A stretch of DNA of 8,799 bases, from contig JAYVIQ010000036.1 in assembly GCA_043770215.1 (NCBI GenBank), forward strand, positions 1 to 8,799. Direction: 5' to 3'. The position numbers and the translations under genes are program-made. The notes beneath the pieces were generated by a model, which made no database searches, had not been told where the DNA came from, and saw nothing but the letters and a program-made list of their open reading frames with translations. The first letter of the stretch is position 1; the number at the start of each line of letters is the position of its first letter. The DNA is from JAYVIQ01 sp043770215. GTDB lineage: Bacteria; Bacteroidota; Bacteroidia; Cytophagales; JAAEPT01. This document shows, piece by piece, positions 1 to 6,790 of this stretch.

Positions 1-118
1 TTTCAATCAATCCAGATTCTTCAGCAACAACATCTCCTGGTTTTACCAACCATTTAATTACCGTTCCTTCCATTACACTTTCGCCCATTTGAGGCATCAA
101 AATTTCTGCTATTGCCAT
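1..118 (-). CDS. 2-oxo acid dehydrogenase E2 subunit (dihydrolipoamide acyltransferase), N-terminal fragment
   Basis: Only the first 39 codons are in the window; the gene continues past the left edge. The start is the ATG read from 118 to 116. The peptide begins MAIAEILMPQMGESVMEGTV and continues with WLVKPGDVV. This is the first half of a lipoyl (biotinyl_lipoyl) domain, with the MGES turn and the W-x-x-x-x-G-D-x-V strand seen in E2 subunits of pyruvate, 2-oxoglutarate and branched-chain dehydrogenase complexes. The lipoylated lysine (DKA/DKV motif) would sit a few residues beyond the edge. MGESVMEGTV is the form common in Bacteroidota E2 proteins often annotated as dihydrolipoamide acetyltransferase or BkdB-like. 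Which substrate it serves cannot be told from this fragment. A possible promoter box lies just upstream. Confidence 0.9.
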   Translation of the reverse strand, partial: MAIAEILMPQMGESVMEGTVIKWLVKPGDVVAEESGLIE

Positions 119-136
119 ACATTTTGTTTAACCTTA

Positions 137-144
137 CAAAGTTA
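137..144 (-). promoter_or_regulatory. Possible -7 box (TAACTTTG) for the E2 gene
   Basis: Read on the minus strand, 144-137 is TAACTTTG, a full match to the Bacteroidota -7 consensus TAnnTTTG. It would start transcription near position 130 and give a very short leader of about 12 nt before the ATG at 118. I see no good TTTG -33 element at the usual 17-23 bp distance, so this is tentative. Confidence 0.35.
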
Positions 145-445
145 TCATTTTCAAGCGAAATAGAATGTGTTTTTGTATAATTTGGGCAAATCCGTTTTTT
201 ATTATTCAATAATTTTACTCATAGGTATTCCCTAAAAAAAGTTTGTGTGTAGGGTTATCAATGTTGTCATTTACACAAAAATCATTTTTAGCCTCAATTA
301 TAATTCTATTTTGGCACAAGAAACAATGAAATACTTTTTTAGATTATGAGTAAAAAAAACTTACTTGGCTGAAATTTTACTTTATAAATCAAATGAATAT
401 CAAAAAAAAATACTTGGTTAAGATATTAATATGTAGGGTATTAAG
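145..445. other. AT-rich divergent intergenic region
   Basis: Non-coding stretch between the divergent E2 and SbtA-like genes. Apart from the promoter elements listed separately I see no RNA gene, riboswitch or convincing ORF. A 36-codon ORF at 393-503 overlaps the transporter promoter and is treated as chance. Confidence 0.5.
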
Positions 446-474
446 TTTGCTGTCTCTTTATAGTAGTATATTTG
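446..474 (+). promoter_or_regulatory. Bacteroidota-type promoter for the SbtA-like gene
   Basis: A -33 TTTG at 446-449 is followed after 17 bp by TATATTTG at 467-474, an exact match to the TAnnTTTG -7 consensus. Transcription would begin near 480, giving a leader of about 90 nt before the ATG at 570. The -33 TTTG is also the end of a second consensus -7 box, TAAGTTTG at 442-449, so two alternative start sites 25 bp apart are possible. No riboswitch-like structure is obvious in the leader. Confidence 0.6.
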
Positions 475-569
475 TAGGCGAAAAACATAAATTTTATTTA
501 TGAATTAAATTAAAAAAATTAATAAAAAATAATGGTTTTAATATTTGAGCTTTGTGATATAAAACAAAA

Positions 570-1544
570 ATGAATATGGATACAAGCTTACTGTTAGAAA
601 ATATTACAAACCCCGCATTACTTTTCTTCGTTCTTGGGATAGTTGCGGTTTCCTTAAAAAGCGATTTAAAAATTCCTGCAAATTCTTCTAAATTTATATC
701 ACTCTATCTTTTGCTTTCTATTGGATTCAAAGGTGGTCAAGAACTTTCTCACGAGGTATTTACTACTGAAATTGCTTGGTCTATGTTGTTTGGGGTAGGC
801 ATTTCTATAATCATACCCATTTATACTTTTTTTATATTAAAAAGAAAGCTTAGCATCTTTGATTCTGGAGCAATTGCAGCTGCTTATGGGTCTGTTAGTG
901 CGGTAACTTTTGTGACTGCGGTATCTTATTTAGAGTCTCAACAGTTGGTGTTAAGTGGGCACATGGTAGCCATTATGGCACTTATGGAATCGCCAGCTAT
1001 AATTATTGGCTTAATTTTAATTTCCTTTTTTAACAAAGAACCCCAAGATACCAAAGTGGTTAAAAGAAGTTCTGTAGTTGTACATTCGCTCACAAACGGT
1101 AGTGTGCTGCTCATTTTGGGCAGTTTAATCATAGGTTACTTGGCAAGTGCCAAACAGGCAGAGGGCATAAAACATTTTACAAATGATTTGTTTAAAGGGT
1201 TTTTAGCAATTTTCTTATTGGATATGGGAATTACAAGTGGTAAAAAATTAGCTTCATTCTTTTCTTTTGGTTGGTTTCCGCTGCTTTTTGCAATACTAAT
1301 TCCACTAATCAATGGGTGCTTTTTTGCCTACTTAAGTTCATTTGTAACAGATGATGTCACAAATAGATTTATTTTTGGTGTTCTAGCGGCAAGTGCCTCG
1401 TATATTGCTGTGCCAGCTGCCATGAAAATTTCTGCCCCTAAAGCAAATCCAGGTTTGTTTTTGCCAATGGCATTGGCTGTAACTTTTCCTATAAACATAA
1501 CCGTTGGCATGCCTATTTACTTTATGATTGCTCAAAATTTTTAA
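570..1544 (+). CDS. SbtA-like sodium-dependent bicarbonate transport family permease
   Basis: A 324-residue inner-membrane protein of the Sbt_1 family (PF05982, formerly DUF897), whose cyanobacterial member SbtA is a Na+/HCO3- symporter. About ten hydrophobic segments form two similar halves. Family motifs are visible: IGFKGG (51-56), GSVSAVTFVTA (107-117), MESPAI (139-144), LLDMG (216-220), and AASASYIAVPAAM (273-285) followed by KANPGLF and the VTFPINITVG helix. Cyanobacterial SbtA is about 370 residues and has a long cytoplasmic insert between the halves. Here the linker (about 154-172) is short, so control by an SbtB-type PII protein is doubtful, and no sbtB lies in the window. The start chosen is ATG 570; ATG 576 is an alternative. 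The gene stands alone, with its own promoter and terminator. Bicarbonate as substrate is inferred from the family only. Confidence 0.9.
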   Translation: MNMDTSLLLENITNPALLFFVLGIVAVSLKSDLKIPANSSKFISLYLLLSIGFKGGQELSHEVFTTEIAWSMLFGVGISIIIPIYTFFILKRKLSIFDSGAIAAAYGSVSAVTFVTAVSYLESQQLVLSGHMVAIMALMESPAIIIGLILISFFNKEPQDTKVVKRSSVVVHSLTNGSVLLILGSLIIGYLASAKQAEGIKHFTNDLFKGFLAIFLLDMGITSGKKLASFFSFGWFPLLFAILIPLINGCFFAYLSSFVTDDVTNRFIFGVLAASASYIAVPAAMKISAPKANPGLFLPMALAVTFPINITVGMPIYFMIAQNF

Positions 1545-1580
1545 TAAGCTGAACCTTATTTAATCTACCGTTTTATACTT

Positions 1581-1613
1581 ATCCCTCTAAAAATCTGTAG
1601 AGGGATTTTTTTT
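1581..1613 (+). terminator. Rho-independent terminator of the SbtA-like gene
   Basis: A perfect 9-bp stem, ATCCCTCTA (1581-1589) with TAGAGGGAT (1598-1606), closes an 8-nt loop and runs straight into a T tract (1606-1613). It lies 37 bp after the transporter stop. It has a T tract only on the plus strand, so it does not serve the converging operon. Confidence 0.9.
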
Positions 1614-2033
1614 ATGGCATCAGTTTAATTTTAAATGGAGCAACGGTCTAAAAATAGTTACTTGCGTTATAAATTTAGATAAGGGAAGCAATTGTTGATG
1701 CATTTTTAAGGTGGTTTTTTTTGACTAAACTATGAACATAAAAAAGCTTCAAAAAAATAAAATAGGCTATTTTTGAAAAATATAGATTAGCAAAAAAGAT
1801 AGGTAGTAACCTTTTTTTTGCTTTATCTGCAAAAAAAACGGGGGAGTATAGCCTTTATCAGATATGGTTTTGCCCACACTAGACTAGAATCACATTTGTT
1901 TGCTTTTTTTCTAGTATCTATATTGTTTTTGAAGGCTATATATCTGCTTGTATTCTATTTAAGTAAGTTTGTAAAAGTACTAGAAGAATAGGCGTTGGGC
2001 AATGAAGGGAAGTTAAAAGAAATCTATAAAAAA
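1614..2033. other. Non-coding gap between convergent genes
   Basis: No ORF with protein-like composition and no recognisable RNA gene was seen here. It contains a poly-T/poly-A inverted repeat at 1812-1838 and a widely spaced 8-bp inverted repeat, TTCTAGTA (1909-1916) with TACTAGAA (1978-1985). Neither is a textbook terminator for the minus-strand operon ending at 2034. Confidence 0.5.
1812..1838. repeat. Inverted repeat with homopolymer arms
   Basis: Arms TTTTTTTTGC (1812-1821) and GCAAAAAAAA (1829-1838) pair perfectly over 10 bp around the 7-nt loop TTTATCT. A second, imperfect hairpin (1789-1821, inner stem AGGT/ACCT at 1801-1804 and 1809-1812) shares the left arm, so two structures compete. 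On the minus strand this lies about 200 nt beyond the rnz stop and could be a distant 3' end for that operon. This is inference. Confidence 0.35.
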
Positions 2034-2954
2034 TTATAGAGTATCAGAAACTTTATAGGTTTCACCCTCTATGGCAGCTACGCTTTTTTCAAAAATGGTT
2101 TGAGCTTCTTTTTCAAATTCTTTGATGTCTGAATACCTTGCACTAAAATGCCCAAGCAACAATTTGCCAACTTTTGCTTCTGAGGCAATGGTTGCAGCCT
2201 CAATGGAAGTACTATGTCTTGTATTTTTAGCTTTATCAGCATGTTTGGATAAAAAAGTACTCTCGTGGTACAAAATATCTACCCCTTTTACATATTCTAT
2301 ATTTTGCATATTGTACGCAGTGTCTGAGCAATAGGCGTAAGATTTACTTTTTTGTGGGGGATGACTTACTTCATAAGCAAATAGGGTAGTGCCATCTTCG
2401 AGCTCAATATCTATCCCCTTTTTCAATTCCCTAAGTTTAGGAAAATCTATTTTTTTTGGTAATTTACTAGAAATGAGTTTTCTAAGTTTGGTTTTTTCTT
2501 TAAATAAAAACCCCGTGCATGCTATACTATGATCCAAAGGAAATGAAGATACTTCTATATGGGGATCTTCAAAAATGATTGTTTTATCTTTGTGCGTAGT
2601 TTCTATAAATTCTACGGGATAGCTAAAGTAGCTTTGGCTGTATTTTAGTTGAGTGGTGATAATCTCTCTTAGTCCTTTGGGTCCGTAAACTTCTATTTTG
2701 TCGCTCCTACCAAGCAAACTCATGGTAGACAAAAAACCAAAAAGACCCAAAAAATGATCTCCGTGCAGGTGACTGATAAAAATTTTAGAGATTTTATTGA
2801 AATTCAATTTGCGAAGGGCAATCTGTTCTTGAGTACCCTCTCCACAATCAATTAAAAAATAGTGGTTGTCAAGCTTTAAAACTTGGGCACTTTGATGCCT
2901 TCCGTTTGCTTGTACAGCAGCAGAAGTACCCAGAATTAAAATTTCAAAAGTCAA
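2034..2954 (-). CDS. rnz: Ribonuclease Z (tRNA 3' endonuclease)
   Basis: A 306-residue metallo-beta-lactamase-fold tRNase Z of the short bacterial type. It cuts pre-tRNA just 3' of the discriminator base so that CCA can be added. Zinc ligands and motifs are intact: HLHGDH (62-67), LDHS with H142, CSDTAY with D211, HESTF (230-234), RHSTS with H247, and LLLGHFSARY with H269. The lysine-rich stretch around 150-182 corresponds to the flexible tRNA-binding arm. The start codon is TTG (2954-2952), 12 nt after the STAS gene's TAA, which is in the same frame; no ATG is available upstream of the conserved beta-strand. The encoded N-terminus MTFEILILGTSAA fits the usual start of Bacteroidota homologues. 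It is the last gene of a four-gene operon. All three tRNAs in the window lack encoded CCA and are expected substrates. Confidence 0.97.
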   Translation of the reverse strand: MTFEILILGTSAAVQANGRHQSAQVLKLDNHYFLIDCGEGTQEQIALRKLNFNKISKIFISHLHGDHFLGLFGFLSTMSLLGRSDKIEVYGPKGLREIITTQLKYSQSYFSYPVEFIETTHKDKTIIFEDPHIEVSSFPLDHSIACTGFLFKEKTKLRKLISSKLPKKIDFPKLRELKKGIDIELEDGTTLFAYEVSHPPQKSKSYAYCSDTAYNMQNIEYVKGVDILYHESTFLSKHADKAKNTRHSTSIEAATIASEAKVGKLLLGHFSARYSDIKEFEKEAQTIFEKSVAAIEGETYKVSDTL

Positions 2955-2966
2955 GAGTATGTAATC

Positions 2967-3338
2967 TTATTCGTTATTTAAATCATTTTCTAGCTCATTC
3001 ATAAAAATCAAATCTACAGCTTCTTGATTTGTTTTTGAGATTTCAAGTACACTTTGAAGTTGCGAAATGGCAATAAGTTTATTGATATGATCACCTACAT
3101 TTGACAATACAAAAGTTCCTTTATCATTTTTACAAAGTCTGTTAGCCACCAATATAGCACTTAGTCCAGAAGAATCTATGTATTTAGTCTCTGTCAAATC
3201 TAAAATCATATTTTTGAATCCTTCGTGGTTATATTTTACAAAATCTGCTTTTAAATCTGCTGAAAGAGTAGAATCTAATTTTTCAATTTTTAAACCTATG
3301 ATGATGTACTTTTCGTCTTTTTTTATTGAATATTCCAT
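2967..3338 (-). CDS. STAS-domain protein, anti-sigma-factor antagonist-like
   Basis: A 123-residue single STAS domain, the fold of SpoIIAA/RsbV. These cytoplasmic proteins bind an anti-sigma factor or switch kinase and are inactivated by phosphorylation of a serine. The signature Y-I-D-S-S-G-L-S (53-60) matches SpoIIAA, and S56 aligns with its phosphorylated Ser58. The preceding strand NMILDLTE and the later strand TFVLSNVG also fit the fold. The C-terminal ~15 residues are an acidic tail (NELENDLNNE). The gene begins 6 bp after the purC stop and is followed by rnz, so it is co-transcribed. No RsbW/SpoIIAB-like kinase or PP2C phosphatase is nearby, so its partner is unknown. Confidence 0.9.
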   Translation of the reverse strand: MEYSIKKDEKYIIIGLKIEKLDSTLSADLKADFVKYNHEGFKNMILDLTETKYIDSSGLSAILVANRLCKNDKGTFVLSNVGDHINKLIAISQLQSVLEISKTNQEAVDLIFMNELENDLNNE

Positions 3339-3344
3339 TGCGTA

Positions 3345-4271
3345 TTAATTTAGTTTTTCTATTGTAGACTCTATAATCTCATCTAAGTTCGCTAATTGAG
3401 TCGATTTAACAAATTTTTCTCCCGAAACCTTTTCGTAAAGTTCTATATAACGCTCAGATATAGAGTCAACTATTTCTGGGGTCATGGTAGGAATTGTTTG
3501 TCCTTCTTTTCCTTGAAAGCCATTTTCCATCAGCCATTCTCTTACAAACTCTTTAGACAATTGCCTTTGTCTTTGGCCTTTTTCTTGGAGTTCTTTGTAT
3601 GTATCTGCATAAAAATATCTAGAAGAATCTGGTGTGTGAATCTCGTCTATAAGGTATATTTTACCTTCTTTTTTACCAAACTCATATTTTGTATCTACCA
3701 AAAGTAACCCTTGCTTAGCGGCAATTTCTGTGCCTCTGGCAAATACTTCTCTAGTGTATTTTTCAAGCAATAAGTAATCTTCCTCACTTACAATACCTTG
3801 TCTTAATATTTCTTCTCTAGAGATGTCTTCGTCATGCCCTTCAGATGCTTTGGTTGTAGGAGTAATTAGGGGTGTAGGAAAGGGATCATTTTCATTTAGT
3901 CCGTCTGGCATTTGTACCCCACACAATATTCTTTTTCCAGCAGAATATTCTCTCCAAGCATGGCCTGCTAAATATCCTCTTATAACCATTTCTACTTTAA
4001 AAGGCTCACATCTATGTCCTACAGTTACCGTAGCGCTGGGTTGTGCTAAAATCCAATTAGGCACTATGTCTTCTGTATCTTTTATGTTTTTGTAAGCAAG
4101 TTGGTTTAGAACTTGTCCTTTGTATGGAATGCTCTCTGGCAATACTACGTCAAAAGCAGATATTCTATTAGAAACTTTTATAGCCATTAAGGCATCAAAA
4201 TAATAAACATCTCTTACTTTGCCTTGGTAAAAACCTGTTTGCCCTTTTAATTGTTTTGTTTGCTCTGTCAT
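3345..4271 (-). CDS. purC: Phosphoribosylaminoimidazole-succinocarboxamide synthase (SAICAR synthetase)
   Basis: A cytoplasmic enzyme of de novo purine synthesis that joins CAIR and aspartate, using ATP, to form SAICAR. Key motifs are present: GKVRDVY at the N-terminus (17-23), the nucleotide-binding loop; VEMVIRGYLAGHAWREY (93-109), matching the first family signature; LLVDTKYEFG (190-199), the second; and LIDEIHTPDSSRY (207-219). At 308 residues it is the long form, similar in length to yeast Ade1 and usual in Bacteroidota, against about 240 in E. coli and Bacillus. Its ATG overlaps the TGA of the upstream repeat-protein gene (ATGA, 4271-4268), suggesting translational coupling. No purine riboswitch or other purC-specific control is visible. 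No other pur genes are in the window. Confidence 0.97.
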   Translation of the reverse strand: MTEQTKQLKGQTGFYQGKVRDVYYFDALMAIKVSNRISAFDVVLPESIPYKGQVLNQLAYKNIKDTEDIVPNWILAQPSATVTVGHRCEPFKVEMVIRGYLAGHAWREYSAGKRILCGVQMPDGLNENDPFPTPLITPTTKASEGHDEDISREEILRQGIVSEEDYLLLEKYTREVFARGTEIAAKQGLLLVDTKYEFGKKEGKIYLIDEIHTPDSSRYFYADTYKELQEKGQRQRQLSKEFVREWLMENGFQGKEGQTIPTMTPEIVDSISERYIELYEKVSGEKFVKSTQLANLDEIIESTIEKLN

Positions 4272-5905
4272 TTGTTTTCTATACGTTCACCCTTGAGGTA
4301 TTTTTCTTTTTTTATTACTTTTCCATTTTCAGTAGAAATCCAAATGCCTTCCTTTTTTCCTTTTTTATATACACCTGTTTCTTCTAATGCAAGTGATTTA
4401 GAAGTGAATTTACCATCTAAAATTCCATTTTTGTACTCAGCACTTTCTGTTACGTCTCCGTTTTGTGCAAATTTAGTCCAAAGTCCTGATTTATTTCCTA
4501 AAATATATTGTCCTTTTTGTTTTATTTTTTTGTTGGGATAAAACGTCAGGTACTCACCATGCAATCTGTCATTCATGTAATTTTCTGTGCTTAGTTTTTG
4601 CTGGTTTGCTGCATAAAATTGCCAAGCACCCATCCTTTTATCGTCTACATATTTTCCTTTAGAAGATAAACTTCTGGTTTCTAAGTAGTTCTTTTCTTCT
4701 GCGATGTGGACTTTTTTAGTTTGTTTATCTTTGTCAGTTATTTCTTTGTAATCATGTTTTGTGCTGCTTTTAATGGTTTTGTTTTGGTAAAAGGTTTTCT
4801 CTAGAGTAATTTGGTCTTTTGCGTCAAAGATCAATACGCTTTCTATATTTTTGTTTGGGAAATAGGTGTAGTTCTTTCCTATTTTTTTTCCGTTTCTGTA
4901 ATTAAAATCACTTTTTAAGGAATTTAAATCAGAAAAATATGCCCATTGGTGGCCATCATAAATTCCATTTTTAAAATTTTCTCTAGAAATCAATTGACCT
5001 TTTGCATCGAAATGAACGCTCTCTCCATTTTTTTGGCTTTTGTTATAATTTATGGAGTCTTTTAGTTTGCCATTAGGGTAGTATTCTAAGAAAGTTTTGT
5101 CAAAATGACCTTTAAAAAAAGTGGCTTCTGTAGCCAATTGCCCATTTTCATAATAAGTAAAACAACTCCCATCTAGTGTGTCATTTCTGTAAAAACAAGT
5201 TCTTTTTAGAGTCCCATTTTTATAATAATCCATCATTTTTCCATTTGGCACACCATTCTCAAACATCCCAATAGATTTTACTGAATTGTCATTATAAAAA
5301 GTATAGACATTACCAGTAAGCTTATTTTGATTATAACTCCCTTTTTGGATGAGTTGGTTTTGGAGGTTTTTAATCCAAAAATCACCATCTAATTTGCCCA
5401 TTTTAAAGCTTTTCATAGATAGTGTATCTCCTGTTTCAGAAAATGTATATTCTATCCCATCATTTAAATTATTGTAAAGCGAACAATATTTTTTTAACTT
5501 TTGGCTGGGGTAAAATTGTTTGTAAATACTTCTAATAGAATCTTTTAAGCTATACTCACCAGTAAATTGCAACTCTCCAGAGCTAGAATAAAATGCTTCA
5601 TGGTCATGTAAAAGACCTTTTTTATAATTTCTAAGCCAATGAATATTTCCGTTCTCAAAAAAAGTAGTAAAAAGACCTTCTTTTTTATTCATTTTATAAT
5701 TCCCAGTTTCATAAAATTGTTTGGAATACTGAAAATTGTGTATAAAAAAGCCGTTTTTTATTGTATCACTTTCTAAAATAGTACCTTCAAATTCATATTC
5801 AGTAGTAAGGCTATCATCCACAAAAGAAATTTTTATGATTTTATTTTGTGCATAGCATAGCCAAGTAAAATTAAAAGTTAGAGCTATAAGAAGTATTTTT
5901 TTCAA
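4268..5905 (-). CDS. Secreted YwqK/MORN_2-repeat protein
   Basis: A 545-residue protein with an N-terminal Sec signal peptide: K2-K3, hydrophobic core ILLIALTFNFTWL, and probable cleavage after YA near residue 19. There is no lipobox. From about residue 66 to the end it is built of roughly 17 repeats of 22-24 residues with the pattern G-x-x-x-x-[FY]-[FY]-x-N-G-x-[LI]-K, for example YYKNGTLK, YYENGQLA, YYPNGKLK and FYPNKKIK. This is the MORN_2 motif (PF07661) of YwqK-like proteins. Residues ~365-415 are a less regular lysine-rich insert. The start is TTG (5905-5903); an in-frame TAA lies 6 nt upstream, so no earlier start exists, and the signal peptide supports this one. Database labels such as 'YwqK antitoxin' would not be evidence of a toxin system here. 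Molecular function is unknown. It is the first gene of the purC-STAS-rnz operon. Confidence 0.88.
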   Translation of the reverse strand: MKKILLIALTFNFTWLCYAQNKIIKISFVDDSLTTEYEFEGTILESDTIKNGFFIHNFQYSKQFYETGNYKMNKKEGLFTTFFENGNIHWLRNYKKGLLHDHEAFYSSSGELQFTGEYSLKDSIRSIYKQFYPSQKLKKYCSLYNNLNDGIEYTFSETGDTLSMKSFKMGKLDGDFWIKNLQNQLIQKGSYNQNKLTGNVYTFYNDNSVKSIGMFENGVPNGKMMDYYKNGTLKRTCFYRNDTLDGSCFTYYENGQLATEATFFKGHFDKTFLEYYPNGKLKDSINYNKSQKNGESVHFDAKGQLISRENFKNGIYDGHQWAYFSDLNSLKSDFNYRNGKKIGKNYTYFPNKNIESVLIFDAKDQITLEKTFYQNKTIKSSTKHDYKEITDKDKQTKKVHIAEEKNYLETRSLSSKGKYVDDKRMGAWQFYAANQQKLSTENYMNDRLHGEYLTFYPNKKIKQKGQYILGNKSGLWTKFAQNGDVTESAEYKNGILDGKFTSKSLALEETGVYKKGKKEGIWISTENGKVIKKEKYLKGERIENK

Positions 5906-6384
5906 TCTATTTTAAAATTATGTCTCTAAAGTTTGTATGCTAACTTGTGTGTAATGAGTCAAACATTATGTTTTAGCTTATTTTAAAACATGTATACAAT
6001 CACTTCCATAAAGTTACTAAAAAATGCAGCTAGGAGCAACTTTAAAATTGTTGAGCTAAATGATTCTGAATTGATATGAATTAAACTATGTGTTTGCCAA
6101 GATTTTGGACCTTAATTGGGGCATGGATTTTATTTTTACCTTGTGAAAAAATGTGAAAAATTAGAACAATCTTCTTTTTACATCATTCAAATGGATAAAT
6201 AAAAAACACATTTACCTTAAATCAAGATGAAAGGTATGTTTTGTTTTAAATTTTTTTTACCAAAGATTCTCCAGATTTATGAGGTACGAAGAATTATTCT
6301 TTTTTTTTTTATTCTTTAAAAGGCTCACTATGAATAATTTCCGAAATATCTTTCCAAGTTTTGTAAAAAATTATTCAAAAGCGT
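5906..6384. other. Non-coding interval upstream of the operon and tRNA cluster
   Basis: This interval must contain the promoter of the minus-strand operon, yet I found no TAnnTTTG match on the minus strand, so that promoter is unassigned. Minor features are a 10-bp tandem duplication of TGTGAAAAA at 6142-6160 and an 11-T tract at 6300-6310. A 30-codon AT-driven ORF at 6227-6319 is not considered real. Confidence 0.5.
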
Positions 6385-6416
6385 TTTGAAATGTGAAATA
6401 AAAAAACATATCTTTG
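6385..6416 (+). promoter_or_regulatory. Promoter of the tRNA cluster
   Basis: TTTG at 6385-6388, a 20-bp spacer, then TATCTTTG at 6409-6416. Both boxes match the Bacteroidota consensus (TTTG / TAnnTTTG) at about the ideal spacing. Transcription would start near 6423, about 11 nt before the mature 5' end of tRNA-Ser. Confidence 0.8.
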
Positions 6417-6433
6417 CATCTCTTTAAGAGAAA

Positions 6434-6520
6434 GGAAAGATGGGTGAGTGGCTGAAACCACCAGTTTGCTAAACTGACGTACTGGTAACGGTACCCCGGG
6501 TTCGAATCCCGGTCTCTCCG
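6434..6520 (+). tRNA. trnS(gcu): tRNA-Ser (GCU)
   Basis: An 87-nt class II tRNA with anticodon GCT at 6468-6470, reading AGC/AGU serine codons. The 3-bp D stem, the long variable arm with GTAC/GTAC pairing (6479-6482 and 6491-6494) and the T arm (CCGGG TTCGAAT CCCGG) are clear. The discriminator is G6520 and CCA is not encoded (CAA follows). Two stem positions are mismatched: A6437 against C6516 in the acceptor stem (4:69), and C6461 against A6477 at the top of the anticodon stem (27:43). Both would be repaired by an A-to-G change. It is the first gene of the cluster, just downstream of the promoter. Confidence 0.95.
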
Positions 6521-6578
6521 CAAATGGTTATAAACTACGAGAGTTTTTGACTATAAAGTACTTAAAATAATAATAGTT

Positions 6579-6652
6579 CGGGGTGTAGCGTAGCCCGGTA
6601 TCGCGCCTCGTTTGGGACGAGGAGGTCGTAGGTTCGAATCCTGCCACCCCGA
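6579..6652 (+). tRNA. trnP(ugg): tRNA-Pro (UGG)
   Basis: A 74-nt cloverleaf with a perfect acceptor stem CGGGGTG/CACCCCG, an anticodon stem CCTCG/CGAGG around loop TTTGGGA, and anticodon TGG at 6613-6615. The T stem GTAGG/CCTGC has one G-U pair. The D stem has only three pairs because positions 13 and 22 are T6591 and T6601. The discriminator is A6652 and CCA is not encoded. It lies 58 nt after tRNA-Ser without a promoter of its own that I can see, so it is probably co-transcribed. Confidence 0.96.
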
Positions 6653-6661
6653 CTTTTTAAG

Positions 6662-6684
6662 AAACAGCTTTCGGGCTGTTTTTT
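6662..6684 (+). terminator. Intrinsic terminator after tRNA-Pro
   Basis: AAACAGC (6662-6668) pairs with GCTGTTT (6675-6681) around TTTCGG, followed by a T tract to 6684. It lies 10 nt after tRNA-Pro and 31 nt before tRNA-Arg. It may therefore only partly terminate, or tRNA-Arg may have its own unrecognised promoter. Confidence 0.75.
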
Positions 6685-6715
6685 GTTTAAACACGTTTGG
6701 TTTACTCCAGACTAT

Positions 6716-6789
6716 GGTTCCATAGCTCAGCTGGATAGAGCAACTCCCTTCTAAGGAGTAGGTCTTTGGTTCGAATCCAAATGGGATCA
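6716..6789 (+). tRNA. trnR(ucu): tRNA-Arg (UCU)
   Basis: A 74-nt cloverleaf. The acceptor GGTTCCA/TGGGATC includes two G-U pairs (2:71 and 4:69). The anticodon stem is ACTCC/GGAGT around CTTCTAA, with anticodon TCT at 6750-6752 for AGA/AGG codons. The T arm is TTTGG TTCGAAT CCAAA. The discriminator is A6789 and CCA is not encoded. It is the last tRNA before the accessory segment with the restriction gene, so its 3' end is a natural place to look for an integration site. Confidence 0.96.
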
Positions 6790-6790
6790 C

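Noticed and set aside
393..503. 36-codon plus-strand ORF (MNIKKKYLVKILI...) with a hydrophobic stretch
   Set aside because: It overlaps both promoter boxes of the SbtA-like gene and would start upstream of the predicted transcript. Hydrophobic codons are expected in AT-rich DNA.
2122..4541. Several plus-strand ORFs of 70-103 codons opposite rnz, purC and the repeat-protein gene
   Set aside because: All lie entirely antisense to well-supported genes and have no family resemblance.
4268..5905. Toxin-antitoxin reading of the YwqK-like repeats
   Set aside because: The protein is secreted, 545 residues long and next to purC, with no toxin gene. The repeat family name alone does not support such a system.
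6227..6319. 30-codon plus-strand ORF ending in a run of Phe codons
   Set aside because: Its composition is driven by the 11-T tract, and there is no conserved feature or promoter.
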